The notes under the pieces were generated by a model. It did not search any database, was not told where the DNA came from, and saw nothing but the letters and a program-made list of their open reading frames with translations. From Aliirhizobium smilacinae (GTDB lineage Bacteria > Pseudomonadota > Alphaproteobacteria > Rhizobiales > Rhizobiaceae), in NCBI RefSeq assembly GCF_006335145.1, contig NZ_VDMN01000001.1, positions 1,612,001 through 1,676,000 of the forward strand: 64,000 nt of DNA. The letters are read 5' to 3'. Made by a program: the position numbers and the translations under genes. The first letter of the stretch is position 1. Every line of letters starts with the position of its first letter. Positions 1 through 9,437 of this stretch are shown here, piece after piece.

Positions 1-1
1 T

Positions 2-1831
2 GACTGCACGATCGAATCCACCTACGAACTCTGGACGGATGTCGATCCCTCCAAGACCTATCTGTCTTTCGACGGCGCCAACGAAAGGCGCCTCGGCACG
101 CTGGATGACCTGCGGGCCATCGGGGTGGACGGCAAGGGTAATACCCGCTTCCGGATCATCGCTCCGGCGCTCGACCAGCTCGGCGCGACAGACACGCTGA
201 TGCGGCTGTCCCAAGGGCTTGCACTGATTGCCGGAATGCCCAACCAGTCGTTCACTTTCAGCAGGCAGGCGGATGGCGAGATCAAGCCTGGCGAAGTTGC
301 CGTTTTCATCGGCACAACAGATGAACTCAGGTCTGTCATTCCACGCCTTTCTGCTTCAGGAAACAACTCGGCGGCCGCAAGCTTCATCGACTATCCGGGC
401 AGCGCCGGCGTCTCTTCTCTCGTGCTCTCCGGTCCGAACTGGCCATCGATCGACGGGCTGATCGACAGTTTCGTCGCTTCGCTCGACGGTCGCTCGACGC
501 AGAGGCTCGATACGCTTTCGACGGAAAGCTGGCGCGGCATGGACACGCCGCTTTTGTTTTCCGACACGGTGCTCGATTTCTCGACGCTCGGGGTCAATAG
601 CCAGGAATTCACCGGCCGCCTGTTCAGAACCACCTTCACGATCGGTGTGCCGGCGGATTTTTACGCTAATGCCTATGGCGAGGCCCGTATCCTTCTTGAT
701 GCCGCCTATACGCCGGATGTTCTGCCCGGCAGCCATCTCGATATCTTCGTCAACGGAAACATCGCATCCACCGTACCGATCACCTCTGCGGGCGGTGCGG
801 TGCTGCGGCATCTGCCGATCAAGCTGACGCTCAGGCATTTCCGGCCCGGCGTGAATACGATCACTGTCGAGGCATCGTTGCGCACCAAGTCCGATGCGTC
901 ATGTGCGCCTGGTACGAGCAGTGAAGAGAAACCGCGGTTTGCGATCTTCAACACATCGCAGTTCCACATGCCGGACTTTGCCCGCATTGCCCAGGTTCCC
1001 AACGTCGCAGCAACCGCCGGCATCGGCTTTCCTTATTTCATCGGGCAGGATCCGGTATCGCTGTTTCTCGGCCGGATCGACGAGCCGACGCTTTCGGCTG
1101 CTGCCACCTTCGCCGGCAAGATCGCGGCCGCATCTCACCGGGTCATTCCGCTCAACGTGACGATCTCGGCAGCCCGAATGGCGGAGCGCAACGCGATCTT
1201 CGTTGGCGGCATTTCCGAAATGCCGCTGAATGTCCTCTCTCAGCTGAAGATCGATCAGGAAAGTCGCAACAGCTGGAGCCCGGAAATTGCACCCCAGACC
1301 GTTTCGCCATCCGGCATCAGCCTTCAGGACTGGCAGCAACGCTCCGACAGCAATTTCCTCAGCCGGCAATTCGAAGAGCTGAGCAACTGGGCGAAGGACA
1401 ATTACGACCTGTCGCTTTCGGCCCTGCGTTTCGCGCCACCAACCGACGAACTCTACAAGCCGCCGAAATCGGCTCACCTGCTCGTCGCACAGGAAAGCGA
1501 TCCGACCGGACAAGGAACATGGACTGCAGTGCTTGCGCCGGACAGCACACAGCTCAACGAAAGCATGAGGGAAATCGCCAGCCGCGAGGAATGGGAGAAG
1601 ATGAGCGGGCGCATCGCCATTTATAGCGGTGCGGAAGACGAGATCGGCAGCGTTCCGGTCAGCTGGTTCCGCTTCATGCCGACGCAAAGCCTGAGCTTCA
1701 GCAATGCAAGGCTGATCACGGCAAACTGGCTGTCGGACAACATCATGTCCTACGCCCTGCTTCTGGCGGCCGGCAGCGTGTTGCTCGGACTTGCGACCGG
1801 CGGGCTGCTGAACCTGCTCGGCCGCCGCTGA
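2..1831 (+). CDS. bcsB: Cellulose synthase regulatory subunit BcsB, C-terminal part
   Basis: The gene is cut by the left window edge; the frame is open from base 2. BcsB is the periplasmic, membrane-anchored partner of cellulose synthase BcsA and helps guide the glucan through the periplasm. About 609 residues are visible, rich in beta-strand-like segments (for example residues reading SHLDIFVNGNIAST), and they end in one hydrophobic segment (about 20 residues, IMSYALLLAAGSVLLGLATG) followed by a short basic tail. A single C-terminal anchor of this kind is typical of the family. The call rests on overall resemblance. The N-terminus, signal peptide and neighbouring bcsA are outside the window. 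Confidence 0.85.
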   Translation, partial: DCTIESTYELWTDVDPSKTYLSFDGANERRLGTLDDLRAIGVDGKGNTRFRIIAPALDQLGATDTLMRLSQGLALIAGMPNQSFTFSRQADGEIKPGEVAVFIGTTDELRSVIPRLSASGNNSAAASFIDYPGSAGVSSLVLSGPNWPSIDGLIDSFVASLDGRSTQRLDTLSTESWRGMDTPLLFSDTVLDFSTLGVNSQEFTGRLFRTTFTIGVPADFYANAYGEARILLDAAYTPDVLPGSHLDIFVNGNIASTVPITSAGGAVLRHLPIKLTLRHFRPGVNTITVEASLRTKSDASCAPGTSSEEKPRFAIFNTSQFHMPDFARIAQVPNVAATAGIGFPYFIGQDPVSLFLGRIDEPTLSAAATFAGKIAAASHRVIPLNVTISAARMAERNAIFVGGISEMPLNVLSQLKIDQESRNSWSPEIAPQTVSPSGISLQDWQQRSDSNFLSRQFEELSNWAKDNYDLSLSALRFAPPTDELYKPPKSAHLLVAQESDPTGQGTWTAVLAPDSTQLNESMREIASREEWEKMSGRIAIYSGAEDEIGSVPVSWFRFMPTQSLSFSNARLITANWLSDNIMSYALLLAAGSVLLGLATGGLLNLLGRR

Positions 1832-1836
1832 ATTCG

Positions 1837-2385
1837 TCAGGCGGGAAACCGCTTGCTGACATAGACCGATCCCTGGAGGCCAAAACGCCAGGGATGGTCG
1901 ATGGCTTGCGATATCCCTATCCGGGGGCCAGTCATCACAAGGGCCGGCTCCGCCGGCGCTTTCAGACTGAATGGCTGTTCGAACAAGGACATTCCGTCAT
2001 GATCAATGGTGATACCGAGTGCCTGGCAAAGCCGGCCCGGACCTGAACACAAAAGCAGAGGATCGTTGCGGCCACGGCGGCGTTCCATCTCGGCCAGACC
2101 TGCGAGCGGCTGCACGGCACGGATCAGAACGGCGCTGCCGGGCCGGCAGACGAAATTCAGGCACCAGTGAATACCGTAGGAACGGTAGACATAGGCATGT
2201 CCGGCCGGACCGAACATGCTGCGGGTTCGAAGGCTCTGACCCCGAAAACTATGCGAGGCGGGATCATCCGGCTCATAAGCCTCCGTTTCCACGATGATGC
2301 CGCCGGCCCCGCCAACGTAGAGTTCCGTACCGATCAGCTGTGGAGCCACGATTGTTGCTTCGCGTTCGAAGAAACCCGGATTCAT
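1837..2385 (-). CDS. Putative 3-methyladenine DNA glycosylase (MPG/AAG family)
   Basis: This is a base-excision repair glycosylase that removes alkylated purines such as 3-methyladenine. The protein of about 182 residues has the family signature IIVETEAYEPDDPASHSFRG (active-site glutamate region), then RSMFGPAGHAYVYRSYGIHWCLN and LIRAVQPL, in the usual order. Its length is close to the short bacterial members. I chose the ATG at 2385 (MNPGFF...), because that is where similarity to the family begins. The frame stays open upstream to 2478, so a longer form is possible. It converges on bcsB with only a five-base gap. Confidence 0.88.
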   Translation of the reverse strand: MNPGFFEREATIVAPQLIGTELYVGGAGGIIVETEAYEPDDPASHSFRGQSLRTRSMFGPAGHAYVYRSYGIHWCLNFVCRPGSAVLIRAVQPLAGLAEMERRRGRNDPLLLCSGPGRLCQALGITIDHDGMSLFEQPFSLKAPAEPALVMTGPRIGISQAIDHPWRFGLQGSVYVSKRFPA

Positions 2386-2579
2386 CTTCTTCTGCCATAT
2401 GACTGATACCGTCGTCCTTACTGCTCCTGTGTAAGGGGTGATCCATGTTCGACACAAGATACGGCTCAACACCGCCATTTACCCTCTGCTAACGCCATCT
2501 TTCATTCGGGCCTTCCCATCCAAGAGAAAAGCGCATGTATTAGGTATCGCTAAAAGAAAAACACTTGGGGAAGCAAGGG

Positions 2580-2840
2580 ATGAGAGTTTCCAATACGGCC
2601 ACAGCACACGAGCCGATCGGCCCCGACGAACTGGAGCGGCTGCAGACGATTTTCGAGACGGCACGCTATATCGCCTGCATGTCACGTCACGACCCTGCCG
2701 CCGAACGGCTTGCCGCAATGGCGATCCGTTTCTACCAGCTGGGCATTCGCGATGACGACGCGCTCATCCATACGATCGTCAAGACCAACAGGGCGTTGCG
2801 ACCGTTCGGGCAGGAAAAGATTCTGGCGGATCTAGCCTGA
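2580..2840 (+). CDS. Small conserved-looking hypothetical protein
   Basis: This 86-residue protein is of unknown function. The ATG at 2580 has a strong ribosome binding site (GGGGAAGCAAGGG) directly upstream; an in-frame TTG at 2565 is less likely. The sequence is mostly helical, with a segment reading ERLQTIFETARYIACMSRHD and no membrane or metal motif. It stands alone between the divergent glycosylase gene and the DUF2948-hisD operon. Clean start signals and rhizobial codon use support a real gene, but I do not recognise the family. Confidence 0.6.
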   Translation: MRVSNTATAHEPIGPDELERLQTIFETARYIACMSRHDPAAERLAAMAIRFYQLGIRDDDALIHTIVKTNRALRPFGQEKILADLA

Positions 2841-3042
2841 AATATCCGCCCATATACCAAATGCTGGCGCGTCTTCGCCAGTATCCTTGTTATTGCCCGG
2901 CCTCAACAGGGCATAACTCCCTCCCCCCTCATCAATAGCGGCGAAGAGTTCGCCTGCGCAGTTGCTTACCGCAACCGGCCATCCTATCTCCTGTTCATGG
3001 AACAACAGCCGCGCGAGGCGGCGTAAGGATGGACGAAAGCGC

Positions 3043-3474
3043 ATGACCGAGCTGAAGCTTCTGGCCCTCGATACGGATGACCTGGGTGTCGTATCCGCCC
3101 ATATGCAGGATGCCGTCTTCAAGCTTGGCGATGTGCGCTGGTCTGCGGCGGAAAAGACGTTTTCGCTCGCCGCCAACCGCTTCGACTGGGCGGCGGCGGA
3201 AGGCAAGCGCAAAGGCTTCGAGCGTCACCGTGCGGCCCTGGTGCTGAAGCGGGTGGAGACAGTTCGCTCCAACGGCATCGACCGCAACCGCAAGGAGGAC
3301 GTGCTCTCGCTTCTCGCCGTACGCTTTATCCCCAAAGGCGAAGGTCCTGAAGGCACGGTCGAACTGGTTCTTTCCGGCAATGCTGCAATCGAATTGGATG
3401 TCGAATGCATTGAAGTCGCACTTGCGGATATCGGCGGCGCGTGGGAAACCCCATCGAGGCCGCGCCATCCCTGA
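3043..3474 (+). CDS. DUF2948 family protein
   Basis: The protein is 143 residues, starting MTELKLLALDTDDLGVVSAHMQDAV, a pattern I associate with the DUF2948 family found just upstream of hisD in many Rhizobiales. Function is unknown. Features include the conserved VRWSAAEKTFSLAANRFDW stretch and a C-terminal ALADIGGAWETPSRPRHP typical of the family. The ATG at 3043 is preferred; the frame extends upstream but without family resemblance. It is probably the first gene of the hisD operon, with 55 bases to the next start. Confidence 0.8.
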   Translation: MTELKLLALDTDDLGVVSAHMQDAVFKLGDVRWSAAEKTFSLAANRFDWAAAEGKRKGFERHRAALVLKRVETVRSNGIDRNRKEDVLSLLAVRFIPKGEGPEGTVELVLSGNAAIELDVECIEVALADIGGAWETPSRPRHP

Positions 3475-3529
3475 CCCAATATGGGTGTCTCCGGCCTGAT
3501 CATGGCATGGAATGGGAAGGAAGACCCGC

Positions 3530-4843
3530 GTGGCAAGCTGGCTTGAACAGACATCCGACGATTTCGAAACACGCTTTTCAGCGTTTCTGTCAACGAAGCG
3601 CGAGGTGTCCGAAGACGTCAATGCCGTGGTCAAGGCCATCATCGACGACGTGCGTGCCCGCGGCGATGCCGCACTGATCGACTATTCCGCGCGTTTCGAT
3701 GGTGTCGATCTGGCCAAAACCGGTATTCGCATTTCGGAAGACGAGGTCGATGCCGCGTTTGCGGAAACCGATCCGGCCGTCATCGACGCACTGAAATTTG
3801 CCGCCGAGCGCATTGAAAAACATCATGCCCGGCAGATGCCGAAGGACGATATCTACGAGGATGCGATCGGTGTCGGCCTCGGTTCCCGCTGGACGGCGAT
3901 CGAGGCGGTCGGGCTTTATGTTCCGGGCGGCACCGCAAGCTATCCGAGTTCCGTTCTGATGAACGCCATGCCGGCCAAGGTTGCCGGCGTGCCGCGCCTC
4001 GTCATGGTCGTGCCGGCCGGTGGCGGCAAGATCAATCCCGCAGTGCTGGCAGCCGCCCGTATCGCCGGCGTGACCGAAATCTACCGCGTCGGCGGTGCGC
4101 AGGCTGTGGCTGCGCTCGCCTATGGCACCGAAACGATCGCGCCGGTCGCCAAGATCGTCGGCCCCGGCAATGCCTATGTAGCCGCCGCCAAGCGACAGGT
4201 GTTCGGCACGGTCGGCATCGACATGATTGCCGGCCCTTCCGAAGTTCTGGTCATCGCCGACCGCGAAAACGATCCGGACTGGATCGCCGCCGACCTTCTG
4301 GCCCAGGCCGAACACGATGCCGGCGCCCAGTCGATCCTGATGACCGACGATGCCGAGTTCGGCCACGCGGTCGAAGCCGCCGTGGAGCGCCAGCTCAAGA
4401 CCCTGTCGCGCTCGCAGATCGCCTCTGCCAGCTGGCGGGATTTCGGCGCAGTCATCCTGGTCGAAAATTTCGACAAGGCCCTGCCGCTTGCCAATCGCAT
4501 CGCAGCCGAACATCTGGAACTTGCCGTCGCCGATCCAGAGGCGCTTCTGCCCGGCATCACCAATGCCGGCGCGATCTTCATCGGCCGCCATACGCCGGAA
4601 GTGATCGGCGATTATGTCGGCGGCTCCAACCACGTTCTGCCGACGGCGCGTTCCGCCCGCTTTTCGTCCGGTCTCGGCGTACTCGATTTCGTCAAGCGCT
4701 CGTCGATCCTGCGCCTCGGGCCCGATCAGCTGCGCAAGCTTGCGCCGGCAGCCATCACGCTGGCAAAATCGGAAGGGCTTGATGGCCATGCCCGTTCCGT
4801 CTCCATCCGCCTGAACGAAACCGCCTTGGAAAATGGGGACTGA
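3530..4843 (+). CDS. hisD: Histidinol dehydrogenase
   Basis: This enzyme catalyses the last two steps of histidine synthesis, oxidising L-histidinol to L-histidine with NAD, and is zinc-dependent. The roughly 437-residue protein carries the family blocks [72 protein letters not shown] and [10 protein letters not shown], in the normal order. I chose the GTG at 3530 because AAGGAAG lies about seven bases upstream; an in-frame ATG at 3512 would add six residues. The stop is followed after two bases by the UPF0262 start, so the genes are probably co-transcribed. Confidence 0.96.
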   Translation: MASWLEQTSDDFETRFSAFLSTKREVSEDVNAVVKAIIDDVRARGDAALIDYSARFDGVDLAKTGIRISEDEVDAAFAETDPAVIDALKFAAERIEKHHARQMPKDDIYEDAIGVGLGSRWTAIEAVGLYVPGGTASYPSSVLMNAMPAKVAGVPRLVMVVPAGGGKINPAVLAAARIAGVTEIYRVGGAQAVAALAYGTETIAPVAKIVGPGNAYVAAAKRQVFGTVGIDMIAGPSEVLVIADRENDPDWIAADLLAQAEHDAGAQSILMTDDAEFGHAVEAAVERQLKTLSRSQIASASWRDFGAVILVENFDKALPLANRIAAEHLELAVADPEALLPGITNAGAIFIGRHTPEVIGDYVGGSNHVLPTARSARFSSGLGVLDFVKRSSILRLGPDQLRKLAPAAITLAKSEGLDGHARSVSIRLNETALENGD

Positions 4844-4845
4844 GG

Positions 4846-5319
4846 ATGGGCCAGGGGGAGTTTCGTCTTTGCGATGTCGTTCTGGACGACTCGATCGGGC
4901 GTTCCACCCCCGACGTGGAGCATGAGCGGGCTGTCGCCATCTTCGACCTCGTCGAGGAGAACTCCTTCCAGCCGCACGGCCATGTCGGCGGCCCCTATAA
5001 GCTTCGTCTTTCGCTGGTCAGCGCACGGCTGGTGCTGACGATCACGACGGATGCGGATGAGGACGTCGCCACCCACATCCTGTCGCTGACGCCGTTCCGG
5101 CGGATCATCAAGGACTATTTCATGGTCTGCGAGAGCTATTACGAGGCGATCAAGACCGCCACGCCATCCCGCATCGAAGCGATCGACATGGGGCGCCGGG
5201 GCATTCACAACGAAGGCTCGCAGACCTTGATGGATCGTCTGGACGGCAAGATCGGTGTCGATTTCGATACTGCCCGGCGCCTTTTCACGCTCGTTTGCGT
5301 TCTTTACTGGCGCGGCTGA
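4846..5319 (+). CDS. UPF0262 family protein
   Basis: The protein has 157 residues and matches the UPF0262 pattern: an early [30 protein letters not shown], then [18 protein letters not shown] and a [15 protein letters not shown] motif near the C-terminus. The family is almost restricted to Alphaproteobacteria, nearly always lies between hisD and a low-Mr phosphatase gene as here, and has no known function. It is soluble, with no signal peptide. It starts two bases after hisD stops and ends two bases before the next ATG. Confidence 0.88.
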   Translation: MGQGEFRLCDVVLDDSIGRSTPDVEHERAVAIFDLVEENSFQPHGHVGGPYKLRLSLVSARLVLTITTDADEDVATHILSLTPFRRIIKDYFMVCESYYEAIKTATPSRIEAIDMGRRGIHNEGSQTLMDRLDGKIGVDFDTARRLFTLVCVLYWRG

Positions 5320-5321
5320 CC

Positions 5322-5813
5322 ATGACCGTGGACGCGCCGAACCGGAAACAGACGATCGGCATACCGACAGCCATCTTGTTCATGTGCGGGCAGAACTCAA
5401 TCCGCTCGCCCATGGCAGAGGCCATTGCAAAAAGCCTGCTGCAACCCGATATATACATACAGTCAGCCGGCGTTCGCTCCGGCGAGCCGGACCCTTTCGT
5501 CGATGTCGTACTGGAAGAGGTCGGGCTGTCGCTCAACCGAAAACGGCCGCACAAGCCGCGTACTCTGGAGGAGATCGAAGACGACTTCTTCGATCTGATC
5601 GTTACACTGGCACCCGAAGCGCACCATGCGGCCCTTGAGCTGACCCGATCCCACGCCGTCGATGTCGTTTATTGGCCAACCATGGACCCAACCGTGGTAA
5701 CGGGAACACGAGAGCAGGTTCTCAACGCCTATCGCGAGGTTCGCGACCATCTCTGGAAGCTGATCGACAAGCGGATGAAGCCCATTCGACGTGCTCCAAC
5801 GGCAAGCGATTGA
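5322..5813 (+). CDS. Low-molecular-weight protein tyrosine phosphatase family protein
   Basis: The protein has 163 residues. The P-loop CGQNSIRS (Cys22...Arg28, the CX5R catalytic motif of low-Mr phosphatases and arsenate reductases) follows a short beta strand (TAILFM), and a later YWPTMDPT supplies a plausible general-acid Asp. It could act on phosphotyrosine or be an arsenate-reductase relative; sequence alone does not decide. In this operon position it is often annotated as a low-Mr phosphatase. The ATG at 5322 follows the UPF0262 stop by two bases. Confidence 0.85.
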   Translation: MTVDAPNRKQTIGIPTAILFMCGQNSIRSPMAEAIAKSLLQPDIYIQSAGVRSGEPDPFVDVVLEEVGLSLNRKRPHKPRTLEEIEDDFFDLIVTLAPEAHHAALELTRSHAVDVVYWPTMDPTVVTGTREQVLNAYREVRDHLWKLIDKRMKPIRRAPTASD

Positions 5814-5941
5814 CCTGTTGAAAGAATAGCTATTAGGCGTGGTTCACAAACCGGACGCGATTGTGTAGTTTCCGCGCAAATTTCGAGGCGGTGGACGAAA
5901 ATTCCTGCCTGCCCGACCTTACACAGAAAGAAAACCGATAC

Positions 5942-6160
5942 ATGGCTAAAGAAGAAGTCCTTGAATTCCCGGGCGTCGTTACGGAATTGCTGCCGAACGC
6001 GACCTTCCGGGTGAAGCTCGAAAACGAGCATGAAATCATTGCCCATACTGCCGGCCGCATGCGCAAGAACCGTATCCGCGTTCTCGCTGGCGACAAGGTT
6101 CTGGTTGAAATGACACCTTACGACCTGACCAAGGGCCGTATCACATACCGCTTCAAGTAA
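5942..6160 (+). CDS. infA: Translation initiation factor IF-1
   Basis: The 72-residue protein is the normal IF-1 length. It is a single S1-type OB fold binding the 30S A site. The sequence [20 protein letters not shown], then [21 protein letters not shown] and [13 protein letters not shown], is diagnostic. A purine-rich leader (AGAAAGAAAA) sits just upstream of the ATG. The 128-base gap from the phosphatase gene probably holds its own promoter; maf follows 23 bases later. This infA-maf-yacG linkage is standard in Rhizobiaceae. Confidence 0.98.
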   Translation: MAKEEVLEFPGVVTELLPNATFRVKLENEHEIIAHTAGRMRKNRIRVLAGDKVLVEMTPYDLTKGRITYRFK

Positions 6161-6183
6161 GTTTTGGCAGGATACGGCTTGAA

Positions 6184-6804
6184 ATGGCGCTTGAGCAAAA
6201 GCTGATACTGGCATCGGGTTCGCCACGCCGTCTCGACCTCCTCAACCAGGTGGGCATCGAGCCCGCCCGGCTGATGCCCATGGATATCGACGAGACACCG
6301 AAGCGTGCCGAACATCCCCGTTCGCTCGCGCGTCGTCTGTCGAGCGAAAAGGCTGAAGCGGCCTATCGCGCGATCAAGGACGACCCGACCTGGCGGCACA
6401 GCTATATCCTGTCCGCCGATACGGTCGTTGCGGTCGGTCGCCGGATTCTGGAAAAGACCGAATACACAGAGGAGGCATCGTCCGCGCTGCACCTTCTGTC
6501 CGGTCGCGGCCACTGGGTCTATACCGGTATCTGCCTGGTCACCCCCGGCGGACAGTTCCGCCAGAAGGTGGTCGAAACGAAAGTGCGCTTCAAGCGGCTT
6601 TCGACCCGCGAGATCGAAAACTACATCGCGTCGGGCCAATGGCGCGGCAAGGCAGGCGCCTATGCCATCCAGGGCATTGCCGGCGCTTTCGTGCAGAAGC
6701 TGGTCGGCTCCTACAGCAACGTCGTCGGGCTGCCGCTCTATGACGTGACGACGCTTCTGGCCGGCGAAGGGTTCGATGCTGCGCAAGGCTGGCCCGAGGC
6801 CTGA
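6184..6804 (+). CDS. maf: Maf-like nucleoside triphosphate pyrophosphatase
   Basis: This enzyme hydrolyses non-canonical or excess nucleoside triphosphates (dTTP/UTP-type or modified nucleotides) to monophosphates and is linked to septum regulation and housecleaning. The 206-residue protein has the N-terminal LASGSPRR signature, the catalytic SADTVVAVG (Asp in strand), [14 protein letters not shown] and [13 protein letters not shown], all in family order. It begins 23 bases after infA and is probably co-transcribed. Which nucleotide it prefers cannot be read from the sequence. Confidence 0.95.
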   Translation: MALEQKLILASGSPRRLDLLNQVGIEPARLMPMDIDETPKRAEHPRSLARRLSSEKAEAAYRAIKDDPTWRHSYILSADTVVAVGRRILEKTEYTEEASSALHLLSGRGHWVYTGICLVTPGGQFRQKVVETKVRFKRLSTREIENYIASGQWRGKAGAYAIQGIAGAFVQKLVGSYSNVVGLPLYDVTTLLAGEGFDAAQGWPEA

Positions 6805-6878
6805 TCAAGGCCTATCCCGAGCAGTTCACCGCTTTACCGCTGCCATTTGAATGATTTGACAGAAAAGGAGTAGCTCCT

Positions 6879-7085
6879 ATGACATCCGAACCGATCAAAC
6901 CGGGCGGCAAAGTCGAGCCTCTCAGGAAAGCCCGGCCCTGCCCGGAATGCGGCAAGCCTTCATCCCGCGACGACTACCCCTTCTGCTCCGAGCGCTGCCG
7001 AACGCTCGACCTGTCGCGCTGGCTGAAGGGCTCCTATGCCATTCCGGTGGCAGACGACGAGAGCAAGGCCGACGACGACCAATAG
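6879..7085 (+). CDS. yacG: DNA gyrase inhibitor YacG (zinc-binding)
   Basis: The 68-residue protein has a four-cysteine zinc site (Cys21, Cys24, Cys36, Cys40 in [20 protein letters not shown]) followed by the conserved LDLSRWL. YacG binds GyrB and inhibits gyrase in E. coli. The C-terminus is acidic ([10 protein letters not shown]), as usual in rhizobial members. AAAAGGAG lies nine bases before the ATG. It is the last gene of the left core block; tRNA-Phe follows after a 416-base gap. Confidence 0.95.
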   Translation: MTSEPIKPGGKVEPLRKARPCPECGKPSSRDDYPFCSERCRTLDLSRWLKGSYAIPVADDESKADDDQ

Positions 7086-7501
7086 CGTTGTCCCGCTGTC
7101 GACACGGCTCGGCGGGGCCCCTGCCCCGCCCTCTGTAACGCTGCTCCGCCTGGCTCCACACCTTGCGGCAGCGTTTCCGACCCTGTGCGTTGCTCTCAAG
7201 CTCCCGCGTCATCCAGAAACCGTCGCATCGGTTTATGTAATATCTGTCGCCTTCGCCTGCGGACGGTCAATCAACGCCTCAGTCTCCCTTGAAATTGGCA
7301 GATATCCACAACCACCCTTCCGTCCATGTCGTTAGGGGTCACCGTTTCCTCCTGATTTCACAGGGGAATTCGCAATTTTCGCAAAGCTGTCAAAAAAGTC
7401 GCGCGGGGTGCTGGACATGGCTGAACAAGATGTTATAACCCCGCTCGCTTCCGGGGGTTACGGCCCCTACCGGTACAGACCGGAAGGCTTGAAGCCTGGA
7501 T
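7086..7501. other. Intergenic region before tRNA-Phe
   Basis: I see no gene in this stretch. Open frames here have no start signals and overlap each other. It contains a possible tRNA promoter (7412-7439) and a small hairpin at about 7435-7461 (TAACCCC pairing with GGGGTTA around a ten-base loop) between that promoter and the tRNA. Confidence 0.5.
7412..7439 (+). promoter_or_regulatory. Possible sigma-70-type promoter of tRNA-Phe
   Basis: TGGACA at 7412-7417 and TATAAC at 7434-7439 are separated by 16 bases, a fair match to a housekeeping promoter, and sit 60 bases upstream of the tRNA. Confidence 0.4.
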
Positions 7502-7577
7502 GCCCGGATAGCTCAGTTGGTAGAGCAGCGGATTGAAAATCCGCGTGTCGGTGGTTCAAATCCGCCTCCGGGCACCA
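7502..7577 (+). tRNA. tRNA-Phe (GAA anticodon)
   Basis: This is a 76-base cloverleaf with encoded CCA. The anticodon GAA is at 7535-7537, the acceptor stem GCCCGGA pairs with TCCGGGC, and the D-loop (AGCTCAGTTGGTAGAGC) and T-arm (GGTTCAAATCC) are canonical. It is the integration target of the large island: its 3' part from 7530 is repeated exactly at 53092-53140. Confidence 0.98.
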
Positions 7578-7578
7578 T
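7530..7578 (+). repeat. Left attachment site (attL) of the island
   Basis: 49 bases from the anticodon arm to one base past the CCA of tRNA-Phe, identical to 53092-53140. Bases flanking the match differ on both sides. Confidence 0.95.
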
Positions 7579-7647
7579 CTTATGCCTTTGTAAGGAATAG
7601 ATTTTTTCACGTTTCTCCGTGCTCCTCATCTTTTGAATTTGACAGTT

Positions 7648-8739
7648 TCAAACCGCCGGTTTGACAACTTTCGTTTTTCGTTTGTTCAATTCGGCCTCGA
7701 AATCGGTGACTACGGACACCGCTCGCGCGGTCATATCAGCGCGCCTCGAGTAATGCTTCGCCATAGCTTCCGTAGCGTGACCTAGCACCAGCGCGATCGT
7801 GCCATTGTCTTTTCCCATCTCCGCCAGAATGGTCGCCACGGTATGTCGCAGACCCTTCAGCGTTAGACCTGGCTGGACAGCACCATCGGCCTCCAGCTTT
7901 GCCTTCTGCTTAGCCCAACTGGTGCTGAAACCGTTGTACGTCCATGGGCGCCCCAAGCTATTGGCGCAAAGTGTAAGGGCGTCATGATTTGGCGCACGGG
8001 CCATTGCCGCCTCGACCGGCTCAAATAGGGGTAGATATATTGGACGCCCTGTTTTGTTTCGCCGAGTATCGAGGCCCTTCTCGGTTATCGCTGTCCTTGG
8101 CAAGGCCAGCGCATCCTGCGGATCGAGCGCATAGAACATCATCAACGCGATTGGGAGTTCCATATGGGCCGGGAGCGCTGCCAGTACCGAATCACGTTCA
8201 GCGTCGGTCCATGGTCGATTCGCATCAGGTAAACTTTTGGGGCGTCGAGCAGGTTTTACTTTTGCCGCTGGATTATCCCGTGTGTACCCGTATTCGATGC
8301 CCCAATCAAAAATCACCGACAATACTGAGCGAACGTAGTTGGCAAATCGGAACTTGCGCTTCTCCAACGCCTTATCTCGTATCTTAGCGATCAGGGGCGG
8401 ATTAAATCGGTCGAGGGGGGTGTTTTCGATTGCCTGAAGGTAGTCGAAGCATTTCTGGTAGTCGGCACGCGTGCGTGGCGCCAGCTCGCTGCGAAACCGA
8501 GCGCTTTCGCGATACTTGACGATTAGCATGCCGAGCGTGCCCGGCTTCGCCGCCTTCTCGTTCACCAGACCGTTGATCCGGTGTATCTCCATGTCGAACG
8601 CGAGCGAGTATGGTTCGAACTTTTGACAGTCGATCTTCTCCCGCGTTTTACGATGATAACAGCGCCAGCGATCGTCTTCGTCCCTGAAGATTTGCCAGCC
8701 CTTGTATTTGTTTGGCCGTCTAGCTCGACTTTTCGTCAT
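7648..8739 (-). CDS. int: Site-specific tyrosine recombinase (island integrase)
   Basis: The protein has 363 residues and reads toward the tRNA-Phe end, the usual place for an integrase using a tRNA 3' end. The C-terminal catalytic part shows GLRHTVATILAEMG (His-x-x-Arg region), LGHATEAMAKHYSRRA (His and the Tyr nucleophile). In the region of the first catalytic arginine it reads FYALDPQDALALP, so the canonical TGxRxxE-type arginine is not obvious; some rhizobial integrases share such a motif. The N-terminus is basic, as in arm-binding domains. The start overlaps the AlpA-like stop (ATGA overlap), suggesting coupled translation. Confidence 0.92.
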   Translation of the reverse strand: MTKSRARRPNKYKGWQIFRDEDDRWRCYHRKTREKIDCQKFEPYSLAFDMEIHRINGLVNEKAAKPGTLGMLIVKYRESARFRSELAPRTRADYQKCFDYLQAIENTPLDRFNPPLIAKIRDKALEKRKFRFANYVRSVLSVIFDWGIEYGYTRDNPAAKVKPARRPKSLPDANRPWTDAERDSVLAALPAHMELPIALMMFYALDPQDALALPRTAITEKGLDTRRNKTGRPIYLPLFEPVEAAMARAPNHDALTLCANSLGRPWTYNGFSTSWAKQKAKLEADGAVQPGLTLKGLRHTVATILAEMGKDNGTIALVLGHATEAMAKHYSRRADMTARAVSVVTDFEAELNKRKTKVVKPAV

Positions 8740-8972
8740 CCAAGCCGCCCCAGGATATCAGCGTCCGTGTCGGCGCCTCCGACTTTGATTTGGTCAATCC
8801 ACTGATCTAGATCGCGAATGTCGTAGCGCTCTTCGCTTTCAGGTAAGGCTACGGGTCGTACCGTGCAGATGCGTGGAAATCGCCGTAAGGGTAGACCGAC
8901 ATAATCTGCGGCCTGCTTGATCGACATCATCCTCGGCTGAACAATCCTTATGTTCAACATTGCATTGGCCAT
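8736..8972 (-). CDS. AlpA-like small DNA-binding protein, probable excisionase
   Basis: The 78-residue protein contains a MerR/AlpA-type helix-turn-helix region (MMSIKQAADYVGLPLRRFPR) followed by YDIRDLDQWIDQI, the usual end of such folds where the wing meets the C-terminal helix. Proteins of this size directly upstream of an integrase usually act as excisionases or integrase regulators. Its stop overlaps the integrase start by four bases. The start could also be one of several downstream methionines (for example MMSIKQ). Confidence 0.7.
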   Translation of the reverse strand: MANAMLNIRIVQPRMMSIKQAADYVGLPLRRFPRICTVRPVALPESEERYDIRDLDQWIDQIKVGGADTDADILGRLG

Positions 8973-9185
8973 TTTTCGCTCCAGCTCTTAAATCCAGGTC
9001 ATAAGTTTGGAGGAAAGACTTCAGGTGCGATCGACTTCAAGCAGCGGACAAACCGCATTTCAGTTTTACTGAGCTCAACAATCGACCTGCACTTTTTGCC
9101 GCAGTCTTCCGAATGCTTTCATGCTGTTAATAGAAACCCGATTCCCTTGTTTCTGGAAATTGCTGAATCCTCCAAGGAACAAAGA

Positions 9186-9437
9186 ATGAACAATATACTC
9201 GGTAAAAATGGGGGCGAGCACTTCGGGTCACTTCGTAACGTAAGCCCTTCGATATCGATAAACGGCAACCCGCAAACCAATCTTCTAGGTGTGGCAGACC
9301 GGTCCTCAAAACAGTTTAAACTCCATCAGATTTATGCGGCTATTTATCACATACCAGCGATAAGCCGGGGTCCGGGGCAAACGCGACTGCGGATGAAATC
9401 AGCCGTAAGACGATCGCTCGACTTCGACGAGGTCTAG
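9186..9437 (+). CDS. Doubtful small hypothetical protein
   Basis: There is an 83-codon frame starting MNNILGKNGGEHFG with AAGGAACAAAG upstream, in the otherwise empty 8973-9398 stretch. Its end overlaps the convergent gene at 9399 by 39 bases. I recognise no family or motif. It may be an accidental frame; no better-supported frame covers the interval. Confidence 0.25.
   Translation: MNNILGKNGGEHFGSLRNVSPSISINGNPQTNLLGVADRSSKQFKLHQIYAAIYHIPAISRGPGQTRLRMKSAVRRSLDFDEV

Noticed and set aside
899..1687. Long minus-strand frame inside bcsB
   Set aside because: Shadow frame in GC-rich coding DNA; the plus-strand protein is clearly real.
9127..9309. Minus-strand frame of 60 codons
   Set aside because: No ribosome binding site; a competing plus-strand frame has slightly better start signals, and neither is strong.
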